Shown here piece by piece: positions 1 to 7,762 of a DNA stretch of 16,441 nucleotides (its first letter is position 1; each line of letters starts with the position of its first letter). The DNA is from an uncultured Bacillota bacterium (lineage in GTDB: Bacteria > Bacillota > Clostridia > Caldicoprobacterales > UBA3941): NCBI GenBank assembly GCA_937960725.1, contig CALGOY010000205.1, positions 1 to 16,441 of the forward strand, given 5' to 3'. The notes below the pieces were generated by a model. That model was not told the DNA's origin. It did no database searches and worked only from the letters and a program-made list of their open reading frames with translations. The translations under genes and the position numbers were made by a program.

Positions 1-101
1 TGAATGAAATCTATCGATGGTATGAAAAATTTCTTCTTGGTAAGCGATAATCTATAATACCAACCCCCGCTTATTTTATATACCTTATTAGGTTTTTTCA
101 T
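1..101 (-). CDS. Start of a further operon gene, truncated by the window edge
   Basis: An ATG at 101-99 on the minus strand opens a frame that stays open for 33 codons to base 1, beginning MKKPNKVYKISGGWYYRLSL. A purine-rich site (AGGGGTGG) lies just upstream, and the gap from the DUF5696 stop at 116 is only 14 bases, so it is very likely the next gene of the same operon. The visible N-terminus is basic (KKP, RLSLTKKKF) and lacks a signal peptide, as expected for the cytoplasmic tail of an inner-membrane protein. Sugar ABC permeases often start this way, but only 33 residues are visible and the identity is a guess. Confidence 0.55.
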   Translation of the reverse strand, partial: MKKPNKVYKISGGWYYRLSLTKKKFFIPSIDFI

Positions 102-115
102 ATGACACCACCCCT

Positions 116-2680
116 TTATTGTTTAATAATATATGAAAGAGGCTCAATCTTTTCCCCTTCTAGCATTTGTGTCTTATCGCTATAATTTATATAAACTGTA
201 ACACCATTGTCATAAGATACCTTAACTAAATCTTTACTTATTACTTCGTGCTTTTCAATCTCAGCATGCTTCACTTTCTGATAAAACTCATTATACAAAA
301 CATAATAGTCTCTAATTTTATGTTTCCATCGCTCGAAATGTGTACGAAAATAATATTCCATATTAAAATCCTTTGATAGATATGCTTGAATAAACTGGCT
401 TTCATCACCATTTGTTAATATCCACTTTAAATTACTTTTAGTTTCAATAGCCTTCAACAAATATTTTTCAAAACCTTCTAAACTATACCGATTATAATCC
501 TCCATAGAATAGGGTATATCATTTTCGAGCACCATCTGCACAAAAGGTACGCTGTAATCTATTATTCTCCTACCACTATCATAGGTTGGTAGGTCGGCTA
601 TATAGCTAGCATAGCTAAATGCATAACTATTTGCATTGGAAAAAAGCAAGTCACATTTTGCACTTAAAATTTTTAAAGTATTCTCAAACATCGGCAATGC
701 ATCCGAACGGAGCAATTCCCTTTTATTGTTGTAATCGCCATATAGTAAAACACCTGCATTGTCAACTGCTAATTTATTTAATCCCAGCTTACCCGCCCAA
801 TTAAGTATTCTAGGAACATACTCTTGCAAAAAATATGGAGAAATCAACCACTCTTTAATCCCGTTAGTCTGCCTAGTTGCTATGTTGTAGCTGGGCATAG
901 TAGCTCTTGTATTATCTAAAAGCCTTGCAATATCTTTGTTATTTCTTATACCTTTCATTGAATAAGTAGTTAATAGCTTTATTTTAGGAAATAATTCAAA
1001 TCCTTCTCTTTCTGAATAAGATAGTAATTCTGATAATCCTTTCTTGCCTCCTAGACCCTTTATAATCTTGACTTTATTAAATACAGTATTTTTTGCACCA
1101 CCATTTGCCCAATCTGAATACTCCAGTACTATGTTTTTTATACCTTTTTCCTTTAAAAAACTTAAGATGTCTTTTGCCTCATTAAATGAAGTCATAGTTG
1201 TATACGTAGTGTAAGGAATACCTAAAAAAGATTTTTTTGTTGGTACTGAAGCTATCATTTCAATAAACAAAGGCGCATCTTCTGGTATGGGATTTTCTTT
1301 TAACTTTCCTCTCTCCTTTAAGTATTTTTTATATGCTTTTGCCATTCCAGTATAATTTGCCTCTTCACCCTCTAAGAGCTTATATCTTATAGTGATATCC
1401 TTCCTATAACTTTTTTGAGTATATTTAATCATGTAATTATTAGCTCCAACAGTCATTGGAATTCTTTCCATATGATATAGATTAAAATTTACGTTGACTT
1501 TATTAAACTCATCTACTTTACCTGATACATTGGCAGTAACCGTAGCTATTTCAGCACCTTCTTCAATAATTCCCAGTATAGCTATATCATTTTTTTTAAT
1601 TCCTACTACAGGTAACGTAGATTGTACAAAGGTTTCAGAATAAAAATGAGGGTTCTTTAATAAATCCGATCCGAATATAGGTATAAAAAGCGGAGGTGTC
1701 GCCGTCTTGCCATTGTTAAAATTAATTATTCCTCCCCATCCATCGGGCACAAATATGTATCCCTCGTCGTATACACCACCGGATAAAAGATAAGGTGTTA
1801 GGGTCAAATCGGAAACAGGATATTTACTATCCGTAACAATACCATCAGCAGGCACTCGAACTATTAAATCCTTACCATCCAATATATATTCCACATCAAC
1901 TTTCAAAGTAATGTTTGGATTTTCCTCTTCTATCCCCCATTCTGCATTATCTTTAGCAAGTTCTTCTTCATTGTATGCCCCTAATTCATAGAAAAAATGG
2001 TACATCCTTTTTAGCTTTGGAATAGCAACCTTGGTTGCAGTACCATCTTTCTTTTTAGATTCCCAGTTTCTTATAAATTTATCACTTGTTTCAGTATAAT
2101 ATCCATTTCTGCCTAATAGCTCTTCTATTTGGTCGTCATCTAAATATTTTAATATTAATTCGTGCATCCTTTCTTTGCTCATATACATAGGAAACATACC
2201 CAGATGTACTTTCGACTCATCCCCGAGAGTAAAACTGCACCGAATTCCGTTTTTAATGGGAGTGTACTCTACCTGACTTAATGTAATACTCTGGCTATAG
2301 TTATCTATTGTTTCTGTAGTTGCTTTAGTTAGATCAGTATAATATGTTAAATAAAAATCCGACTTCTGTATGTTTTTAATAATATCATTGCCTACTTGAC
2401 CATTCATAACTTTTGTATCATAATAATTGCCTGTTTTCAAAGAAACAACTCGCAATGCATTAACCGATTTATCAATTAACAGCTCAGCTTCTTCATTTTT
2501 TGCAACAGTCTCAAATGAAAATTTATAATCCTCAACCGGTTTGACATCATCTAATGAAATGCTTTCTTCCAGCTGTACTTCTTCTCCTGTTTCTATACTT
2601 TCATCCTGTTGTGCCAGAACTATAGCTTGAGTTTGTAATATGAACAAAAACATAAGCAAAACAGTAAATATTTTCTTCAT
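116..2680 (-). CDS. Exported DUF5696-family protein
   Basis: An 854-aa protein with a Sec signal peptide (KK at 2-3, hydrophobic to about residue 20, likely cleavage near VLA-QQ at 23). An acidic linker follows, then a long beta-rich N-terminal half. The segment YIFVPDGWGGIINFNNGK at about 308-325 resembles the PDGSGAxxxFNNGK signature I associate with DUF5696. From about residue 458 the alternating strand/helix pattern looks like a TIM barrel of glycosidase type (FIEMIASVP, IVLEYSDW, ELFPKIKL). No catalytic pair can be assigned with confidence. The start is supported by a GGAGGG site. It is the largest product of the sugar-transport operon and is predicted to sit at the cell surface, perhaps handling or binding the glycan imported by the permeases. 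Biochemical function is unknown; family assignment is by recognition, role by context. Confidence 0.8.
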   Translation of the reverse strand: MKKIFTVLLMFLFILQTQAIVLAQQDESIETGEEVQLEESISLDDVKPVEDYKFSFETVAKNEEAELLIDKSVNALRVVSLKTGNYYDTKVMNGQVGNDIIKNIQKSDFYLTYYTDLTKATTETIDNYSQSITLSQVEYTPIKNGIRCSFTLGDESKVHLGMFPMYMSKERMHELILKYLDDDQIEELLGRNGYYTETSDKFIRNWESKKKDGTATKVAIPKLKRMYHFFYELGAYNEEELAKDNAEWGIEEENPNITLKVDVEYILDGKDLIVRVPADGIVTDSKYPVSDLTLTPYLLSGGVYDEGYIFVPDGWGGIINFNNGKTATPPLFIPIFGSDLLKNPHFYSETFVQSTLPVVGIKKNDIAILGIIEEGAEIATVTANVSGKVDEFNKVNVNFNLYHMERIPMTVGANNYMIKYTQKSYRKDITIRYKLLEGEEANYTGMAKAYKKYLKERGKLKENPIPEDAPLFIEMIASVPTKKSFLGIPYTTYTTMTSFNEAKDILSFLKEKGIKNIVLEYSDWANGGAKNTVFNKVKIIKGLGGKKGLSELLSYSEREGFELFPKIKLLTTYSMKGIRNNKDIARLLDNTRATMPSYNIATRQTNGIKEWLISPYFLQEYVPRILNWAGKLGLNKLAVDNAGVLLYGDYNNKRELLRSDALPMFENTLKILSAKCDLLFSNANSYAFSYASYIADLPTYDSGRRIIDYSVPFVQMVLENDIPYSMEDYNRYSLEGFEKYLLKAIETKSNLKWILTNGDESQFIQAYLSKDFNMEYYFRTHFERWKHKIRDYYVLYNEFYQKVKHAEIEKHEVISKDLVKVSYDNGVTVYINYSDKTQMLEGEKIEPLSYIIKQ

Positions 2681-2701
2681 CTTAACCCCCCTACCCTCCT
2701 T

Positions 2702-3364
2702 TTACAGCCTCATTGTCAATTCTTTAAATACTATGCTAAAAAAGGTAATAACTTCATTTGAAAGTGCCATAAATAGCGCTAACACAAATACTATAATGCA
2801 CATAGCCCCTACAGTAAGAACTACCATTAACAACGCTTTAGTAAATGAATATTCATGAATAACAATTAAACCGACAAACAAATAGAACAGAAATGCAACC
2901 ATGCCAAATGAGTAAAAGAAAATAGAAAATGCTGCCTCTTCTGCAGTAACCAGATTAGATAGAATTAACCCTATTATATTAAGAAAAAGTCTGGGATAAG
3001 AAGCATACGCATATACCATTAATATTTGTTTCATTGCCCCATTTCCATCAGTAACAGCTGTAACACACCAATTAGATACAATAAATAGTATAGCCGGAGC
3101 AATAGTCATAACTATTATATAAGGTGTATTAATAATTTTATTTTTCATATAATATCCAGTTAAAACAAAACCCCTATACGTTTCATCGCAAATATTGAAA
3201 AGACACATTAGAACCATCATAGTAATAGCAAAATATAATTTGCCTCGATTTTCATACTTTAAATCGCTAAATCCCTTAAATGGCCGGGAAATAATATATA
3301 ACGGAAAGGTAATAAAATCTTCTTTTAAGTCTGTCACTCTTAAATTTTGAAACAATATATTCAT
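2702..3364 (-). CDS. Yip1-like polytopic membrane protein
   Basis: A 220-aa membrane protein with about five hydrophobic segments (roughly residues 46-64, 86-108, 120-142, 147-170 and 175-200) after a short cytoplasmic N-terminus. The layout and motifs such as ISRPFKGFSDLKYENRGK before helix 1, and the helix 3 pattern with YASYPR, fit the Yip1 domain family seen in Firmicutes next to sugar ABC genes. Only 2 bases separate it from the stop of the NHL/TPR gene, and its GGAGG site lies inside that gene's end, so the two are probably translationally coupled. Bacterial Yip1-like proteins have no defined reaction; a membrane scaffold for the neighbouring extracytoplasmic proteins is inference from position. 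Confidence 0.75.
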   Translation of the reverse strand: MNILFQNLRVTDLKEDFITFPLYIISRPFKGFSDLKYENRGKLYFAITMMVLMCLFNICDETYRGFVLTGYYMKNKIINTPYIIVMTIAPAILFIVSNWCVTAVTDGNGAMKQILMVYAYASYPRLFLNIIGLILSNLVTAEEAAFSIFFYSFGMVAFLFYLFVGLIVIHEYSFTKALLMVVLTVGAMCIIVFVLALFMALSNEVITFFSIVFKELTMRL

Positions 3365-3366
3365 TT

Positions 3367-4869
3367 TTATGCCTCCACTTGGTTCTTAAATTTTATATAT
3401 CTAACGGTTTTACATACAGCTATACCCATAACTATTGCAACAACGATAATAGCGAATAAACTGAAATTATCGCTAATAAACTCTTGTCTTGTTTTCCTAA
3501 AAGCTTTAGAATAATAGTCTACATCCTGCCCTAGGAGAAAATACTGTTGTGCCTTATCATGGTCTCCGTCGCGATAAAGCGCCTTCCCGATACCTACATA
3601 TGCATATTGGAATGAAGGATTGTAATCTACAACTTTTTTCCACTCTTCTGCAGCCGCACGATAATCCGATTGGGCTTGATATTTAACTGCATTGTGTATA
3701 TGTCGACCATATTCATTTAATTCATAAACTTCAATAGACATATTACCGCGATCCGCAATTAGTAACTTATCATCTCCCATGAACTTTACATCAACTGGCA
3801 TTTGTAGCCGCCCTTTTGTAGTTCCTGATTCTCCAAAAGCATATAACATATAACCATCATCATCGTACGCAAAAACTCGTGAACGTTTAGAATCTAATAC
3901 AATATAAATTCCATAATCATTTATATCAATAGCTGTTAATATAGATTTCCCTGTAGGAACAGTTAATCCATATCTATTAATATATAAATCTCCTTGTGGG
4001 GCAATATCCGTTGAAGCAGGATAGCGTAGAATATTATTCCCTTTTGCGTTTAATTTTCTTATAGGTTTGTCTTCATTAGAACCAGCTACAGTAGCATATA
4101 CAAAATCATCCTTATCAATAGTAATATTACTAAAGTTAACAGGTAACCACTCTGCTGACCTTGCACGTTGTGCCTGTGTCTGGATCATTCTCCAAAAAAG
4201 CTGTACAGGAGCATATTTTATTTCTACTTTACCAAAATAGCGGGAAAATGTACCGTCCGGATTTATCTCTACTAGTCCTTCATAAATATTATTAGCAACT
4301 ACATATATACGCCCAACGCTATCCACCGCAACCTTTAGTGGTTGATATGAAACATTTTCACTTATAATTAATCCATCTGGACGCCCAAGTATTCTTTCTA
4401 GTTTCCATTCTTTAGTAAATTGTAATATTCTTCCTTTATTTGGTTCGCATGCGTATAATTCTCCATCATCAGTTACCCACAATCCACTAATATCTGTTAG
4501 ATCTTGCCTTTGTCCATTGTTATCTACTATGCTATCGATTACATGTTGAGTCTCAAAATTGTGATCGGTGATAATAATCTTATTTCCGCTGGAAATATAA
4601 ACATAATCATCTGACACACACAGACTAGTTAACTTGCGTAAATTATCTACATTCAAATCTTCAGCATATATACTTCCTACATAATTGTATGGACAAGGAG
4701 CGGGAACCGGATAATAATCATCTGAATCTCCGCCATAACGGTAATATGTATAACTTGTTATTTCTACTGAAGCAAAAGAATCCTGAACTATAAATACAGT
4801 GAAAACCAAATTAATAATAATACAGAAAATTATTTTTTTATGTAAGCCCCAAGCCGCTTTACTCTTCAT
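3367..4869 (-). CDS. Membrane-anchored NHL beta-propeller protein with TPR and C-terminal helix
   Basis: A 500-aa protein with an N-terminal export/anchor helix (about residues 13-33). Around six NHL-type blades follow between about 75 and 395, recognisable by repeats such as VAVDSVGRIYV, ITIDKDDFVYA, IDINDYGIYIV and VKFMGDDKLLIADRG. After the propeller come TPR-like helices (about 397-450: YRAAAEEWKKVVDYNPSFQY, then GKALYRDGDHDKAQQYF). A final transmembrane helix at about 471-491 has a basic tail. The propeller and TPR are therefore probably outside the membrane, tethered at the C-terminus. It lies between the permeases and the Yip1-like gene with gaps of 14 and 2 bases. Propellers of this type bind proteins or glycans and TPRs bind proteins, so a docking role in a surface complex with the DUF5696 protein is plausible. 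No enzyme motif is visible. Confidence 0.75.
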   Translation of the reverse strand: MKSKAAWGLHKKIIFCIIINLVFTVFIVQDSFASVEITSYTYYRYGGDSDDYYPVPAPCPYNYVGSIYAEDLNVDNLRKLTSLCVSDDYVYISSGNKIIITDHNFETQHVIDSIVDNNGQRQDLTDISGLWVTDDGELYACEPNKGRILQFTKEWKLERILGRPDGLIISENVSYQPLKVAVDSVGRIYVVANNIYEGLVEINPDGTFSRYFGKVEIKYAPVQLFWRMIQTQAQRARSAEWLPVNFSNITIDKDDFVYATVAGSNEDKPIRKLNAKGNNILRYPASTDIAPQGDLYINRYGLTVPTGKSILTAIDINDYGIYIVLDSKRSRVFAYDDDGYMLYAFGESGTTKGRLQMPVDVKFMGDDKLLIADRGNMSIEVYELNEYGRHIHNAVKYQAQSDYRAAAEEWKKVVDYNPSFQYAYVGIGKALYRDGDHDKAQQYFLLGQDVDYYSKAFRKTRQEFISDNFSLFAIIVVAIVMGIAVCKTVRYIKFKNQVEA

Positions 4870-4883
4870 ATCACACTCACCAC

Positions 4884-5825
4884 CTATTCTTTCATTCCTG
4901 AGGTAGTCATGGTTTCAATAACATTGCTCTGCATAAGAATATATATAATAACAGGTATTAAAAACGTAATAAGCGAAATGGCCGCCGTAACACCTTGTCG
5001 GGCAATTCCTGCACTTGCGACTTGGCTTAGGGCATAGCTTAGTGGTTTTAGTTTCTCGTCATATATATATGTTCCTCCTGTTGCTCCCCACATAGTTTGA
5101 AAGGAAAGAATAAAAAGAGTAATCCAAGCAGGCTTGACAAGTGGCATAACCACTAGCCATAGTGTTGTAAATTCATTGGCTCCATCAATACTGGCCGCTT
5201 CTATCAATGATGAAGGTATCTGCTCCATAAAATTTTTCATAAGATATAAACCTAATGTGGATGAAAAGGACGGTAAAATTATTGCCCAATATGTATCTAT
5301 CAAACCTAATTTAGAAATAATCATGTAATTTGGTACAGCAGTAACTGCAGTAGAAAACATAAGTGACATAACTATTAACTTAGATATAAATTCATTGCCA
5401 CGAAAATCATATTTGGCTAGAGGGTAAGCTGCCATAGAAGCAAATATTATCTGTCCCAGCGTCCCGATAATCACAATTAAAAACGTATTAAATATATATC
5501 TGGAAAGTGGAACAAGAGAACTAGAAAATAACTCTCTTAAATCATAGAAATTATCCAATGTTGGGTTTCTAACAAAAATATCTGGTGGAATTTTTAATAA
5601 TTCATGGAGTGGCTTAAAAGCGCTATTGAACATAAAGATAACCGGAAATAGAAATAATAATGCTAAAAAAGTAAGAAATATGACAAGTAGTATATTTCCA
5701 CCCACCGATCTGTTACTTCTATTGTCTGTAAAAAACCGAGTGATAGGATTAGGTTTTTTGCGTTTCACTTTAAAATTAGATTTTTGGATCTGAACAGTTG
5801 GTCCATATAAGTTTGTTGTAGCCAT
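4884..5825 (-). CDS. Carbohydrate ABC transporter permease, MalG type
   Basis: A 313-aa inner-membrane subunit of a CUT1-type sugar importer. After a basic cytoplasmic tail (residues 1-43) the first helix lies at about 44-67, followed by the typical loop (FKPLHELLKIPPDIF) and five more helices. The cytoplasmic EAA loop that docks the ATPase is complete at about 209-230 (EAASIDGANEFTTLWLVVMP). Length is normal for the family. The start is supported by a GGGTGGG site in the end of the upstream permease gene, one base away. It forms the heterodimer partner of the MalF-type subunit next to it. No ATPase is encoded here; many Firmicutes share a single MsmK-like ATPase between several sugar importers. 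The substrate cannot be read from the sequence. Confidence 0.92.
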   Translation of the reverse strand: MATTNLYGPTVQIQKSNFKVKRKKPNPITRFFTDNRSNRSVGGNILLVIFLTFLALLFLFPVIFMFNSAFKPLHELLKIPPDIFVRNPTLDNFYDLRELFSSSLVPLSRYIFNTFLIVIIGTLGQIIFASMAAYPLAKYDFRGNEFISKLIVMSLMFSTAVTAVPNYMIISKLGLIDTYWAIILPSFSSTLGLYLMKNFMEQIPSSLIEAASIDGANEFTTLWLVVMPLVKPAWITLFILSFQTMWGATGGTYIYDEKLKPLSYALSQVASAGIARQGVTAAISLITFLIPVIIYILMQSNVIETMTTSGMKE

Positions 5826-5826
5826 A

Positions 5827-6447
5827 TTAAGTTCCCACCCTTTTTATAAACTTTTGAACCAGCCGATTAGATATCAACATAGCAGCAAATAAAATAACCG
5901 CGATTGCTGAAGCATAGCCCATTTCCATACGTATAAATCCATAATCATTTAAATGATTAACAATCGTATGAGCCGCATAGTTAGGACTTGGGAAACCTGC
6001 CAAGGCTACAGTTATATCGCCTACCCCTAAAGCATTTGTAATTGACATAACAGCTCCAAACATTAGTTGCGGTTTCATATTAGGTAATGTAATATACCAT
6101 AGTTCTTGCCAACGATTGCTAATTCCGTCTATTGCCCCAGCTTCATATTGAGTTTTATCAATGGTTTGAAGCCCAGCAACGAAAGACAAAAATCCAACCC
6201 CTAAACTCATCCACAACGAAACTAGAATAACAATAGTAAGAATATATTTGCTATCCTGCAGCCATAAAACGGGCGAATCAATTATTCCTAAATCCAAAAG
6301 CTTCGCATTTAAGTAGCCGTAAGGATCGCTGGAAAAGATCAAGGTAAATATTAAATAAGCATTTCCCGAAATGCTAGGAGCATAGAATATAATCGTTAAA
6401 AATGCCCTAATTCGCCTTGGTAGTTCATTTATGAGCCACGCCATCAA
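5827..6447 (-). CDS. Carbohydrate ABC transporter permease, MalF type, N-terminally truncated
   Basis: A 206-aa permease core with an intact EAA loop (YEAGAIDG at about 101-108, then WYITLPNMKPQ) and at least four helices, but it starts within what would normally be the second helix of a protein of about 290-300 aa. The annotated start is a TTG at 6447 (next ATG at 6444) with no well-spaced ribosome site. The same frame runs upstream to a TGA at 6541-6543, and its residues still look like family sequence (KNTFVIAVITGPIGYLLAF), so homology continues beyond any usable start. Helix 1 and its loop, about 70-90 residues, are missing. It may be a broken gene left by a deletion, or it may use a non-standard start. 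The MalG partner follows after one base. Family assignment is firm; functionality is doubtful. Confidence 0.8.
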   Translation of the reverse strand: MMAWLINELPRRIRAFLTIIFYAPSISGNAYLIFTLIFSSDPYGYLNAKLLDLGIIDSPVLWLQDSKYILTIVILVSLWMSLGVGFLSFVAGLQTIDKTQYEAGAIDGISNRWQELWYITLPNMKPQLMFGAVMSITNALGVGDITVALAGFPSPNYAAHTIVNHLNDYGFIRMEMGYASAIAVILFAAMLISNRLVQKFIKRVGT

Positions 6448-6540
6448 AAATGCTAATAGATATCCTATAGGGCCCGTAATAACTGCAATAACAAACGTAT
6501 TTTTAATAGCAGTTATAAAGATATTGTCATTTTTTAATAA
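6448..6540 (-). other. In-frame coding-like remnant upstream of the truncated permease
   Basis: Between the TGA at 6541-6543 and the TTG at 6447 the permease frame is open for 31 codons and encodes LLKNDNIFITAIKNTFVIAV, then ITGPIGYLLAF. This matches the conserved MalF region before and within helix 2 (the 'NT' pattern that precedes it). There is no ATG, GTG or TTG with a ribosome site in this stretch. A neighbouring frame just upstream reads FLKYYDY, which could continue the same alignment through a one-base shift, but no helix 1 is seen further up. Confidence 0.6.
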
Positions 6541-6563
6541 TCATAATATTTAAGAAATGTCAA
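6535..6563 (-). promoter_or_regulatory. Possible promoter for the minus-strand transporter operon
   Basis: On the minus strand a perfect TTGACA (6563-6558) is followed, after 17 bases, by TTATTA (6540-6535). The -35 is consensus and the -10 is weak. Transcripts would start inside the permease remnant, so this would be a replacement promoter if the native operon start was deleted. Confidence 0.35.
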
Positions 6564-6604
6564 ACTATTTTTTATAATGCTAACAAAAAATATATTCCTC
6601 ACAG

Positions 6605-6633
6605 TTGCAAAAAAACAAAGCAAATGATAATAT
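6605..6633 (+). promoter_or_regulatory. Sigma-A promoter for the LacI-family regulator
   Basis: TTGCAA at 6605-6610, a 17-base spacer, then TAATAT at 6628-6633, preceded by TG in the extended -10 position (TGATAATAT). It lies 55 bases upstream of the regulator's ATG. No clear LacI-type palindromic operator could be recognised in the intergenic stretch. Confidence 0.6.
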
Positions 6634-6688
6634 AAATACAAGCATGGTTACAAATAATCCAAAATAAAGTGATTATGTAGGTGATTTT

Positions 6689-7708
6689 ATGAAAAGAGTA
6701 ACTCTTGAAGATATAGGGAAAAAATTAAATGTTTCCAAAAATACAGTTTCGAAAGCACTTAGAGGGTTACCAGGAGTTAGCGAAGAAACAAGAAAAAAAA
6801 TAATAGATTTAGCACGAGAAATGGGCTATACAAAGATAAAAACCTCCTATAGTGTTGATGCTAAACCTATTAACATTAGTTTAATATGTAGAAAATCTTT
6901 TTTCGATGAGCCGACATTTTGGTCCCATGTATTTTATGGTATATGGAACTTCGCGGGCAAAAATAATGTTAGTATCAGAACAGTGACTGTCGAGCCCGCC
7001 ACCGAAAATAGTGCTTCGACTCTATCATCTATTCTAAATACCGACAGCCAAGGTTATCTAATTGTAGGGACAATAAGTGAAGAGGTATTAAGAAAAATAG
7101 TCGCAACTAAAGCTCCAGTTGTAGTAGTAGATTACTATAATAAGGATATAGAATGTGATTACATCAATTCTGCCAATGATAGCGGAATTTATAAAGCTGT
7201 AAAATATTTGTACGATAAAAATCATAGAAAAATTGGATTTATCAACAATGCAGAAGGTGCATATACATTCAACGAACGATACAGAGCGTTCGTGAAATAT
7301 ATGGAATTCTTCGGTCTGACAATAAACAACCGTTTTATATGGCATGATGCAGTATACGACGATACAGGCTACTATATTGAAAAAATTAACAAGCTGCGTA
7401 AATTGCCAGATTTTCCAACCGCCTGGATTTGTGTAAATGACAATACAGCCTTAGCTTTTTATAAAGCATTACAAAAGCTAGACATAAAAGTACCCGAAGA
7501 AATCAGTATAATTGGTTTTGACAATATTTCTGTTTCTAATGTTTATGATCCATTTTTGACAACTATTGAAGTTCCTCAAATGGCTATGGGGCAATGGGCC
7601 ATGCAGCAACTATTATATCGTATTGAGCATCCCCATGAACCGTTTGTGAACATCGAACTAAATACTAGACTTATAGAGCGAAATAGCGTAAGAAGTTTGA
7701 GTGATTAA
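6689..7708 (+). CDS. LacI-family transcriptional regulator
   Basis: A 339-aa regulator. The N-terminal helix-turn-helix and hinge are clear: VTLEDIGKKLNVSKNTVSKA at residues 4-23, then RGLPGVSEETRKKIIDLA. Residues from about 60 form the periplasmic-binding-protein-like sensor domain, with landmarks such as NHRKIGFI (HRKIGFI is a common LacI pattern), WICVNDNTALAFYKAL, PEEISIIGFDN and PFLTTIEVPQMAMGQWAMQQL. Length is standard. The AGGTG site 5 bases before the ATG supports the start. It is transcribed away from the sugar ABC operon and most likely represses it in response to an imported sugar or breakdown product. The ligand cannot be inferred. Confidence 0.93.
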   Translation: MKRVTLEDIGKKLNVSKNTVSKALRGLPGVSEETRKKIIDLAREMGYTKIKTSYSVDAKPINISLICRKSFFDEPTFWSHVFYGIWNFAGKNNVSIRTVTVEPATENSASTLSSILNTDSQGYLIVGTISEEVLRKIVATKAPVVVVDYYNKDIECDYINSANDSGIYKAVKYLYDKNHRKIGFINNAEGAYTFNERYRAFVKYMEFFGLTINNRFIWHDAVYDDTGYYIEKINKLRKLPDFPTAWICVNDNTALAFYKALQKLDIKVPEEISIIGFDNISVSNVYDPFLTTIEVPQMAMGQWAMQQLLYRIEHPHEPFVNIELNTRLIERNSVRSLSD

Positions 7709-7762
7709 AATTTACGAAATAAAAATAACAAAACCGCTTTAAATCATATTACAATCTATTCA

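Noticed and set aside
6541..6688. CcpA (cre) or LacI-type operator between the regulator and the transporter operon
   Set aside because: No palindrome with a central CG in the expected layout was found.
7709..7762. Terminator between the LacI gene and the methionine synthase
   Set aside because: No GC-rich stem followed by a T-run could be found in these 54 bases on either strand.
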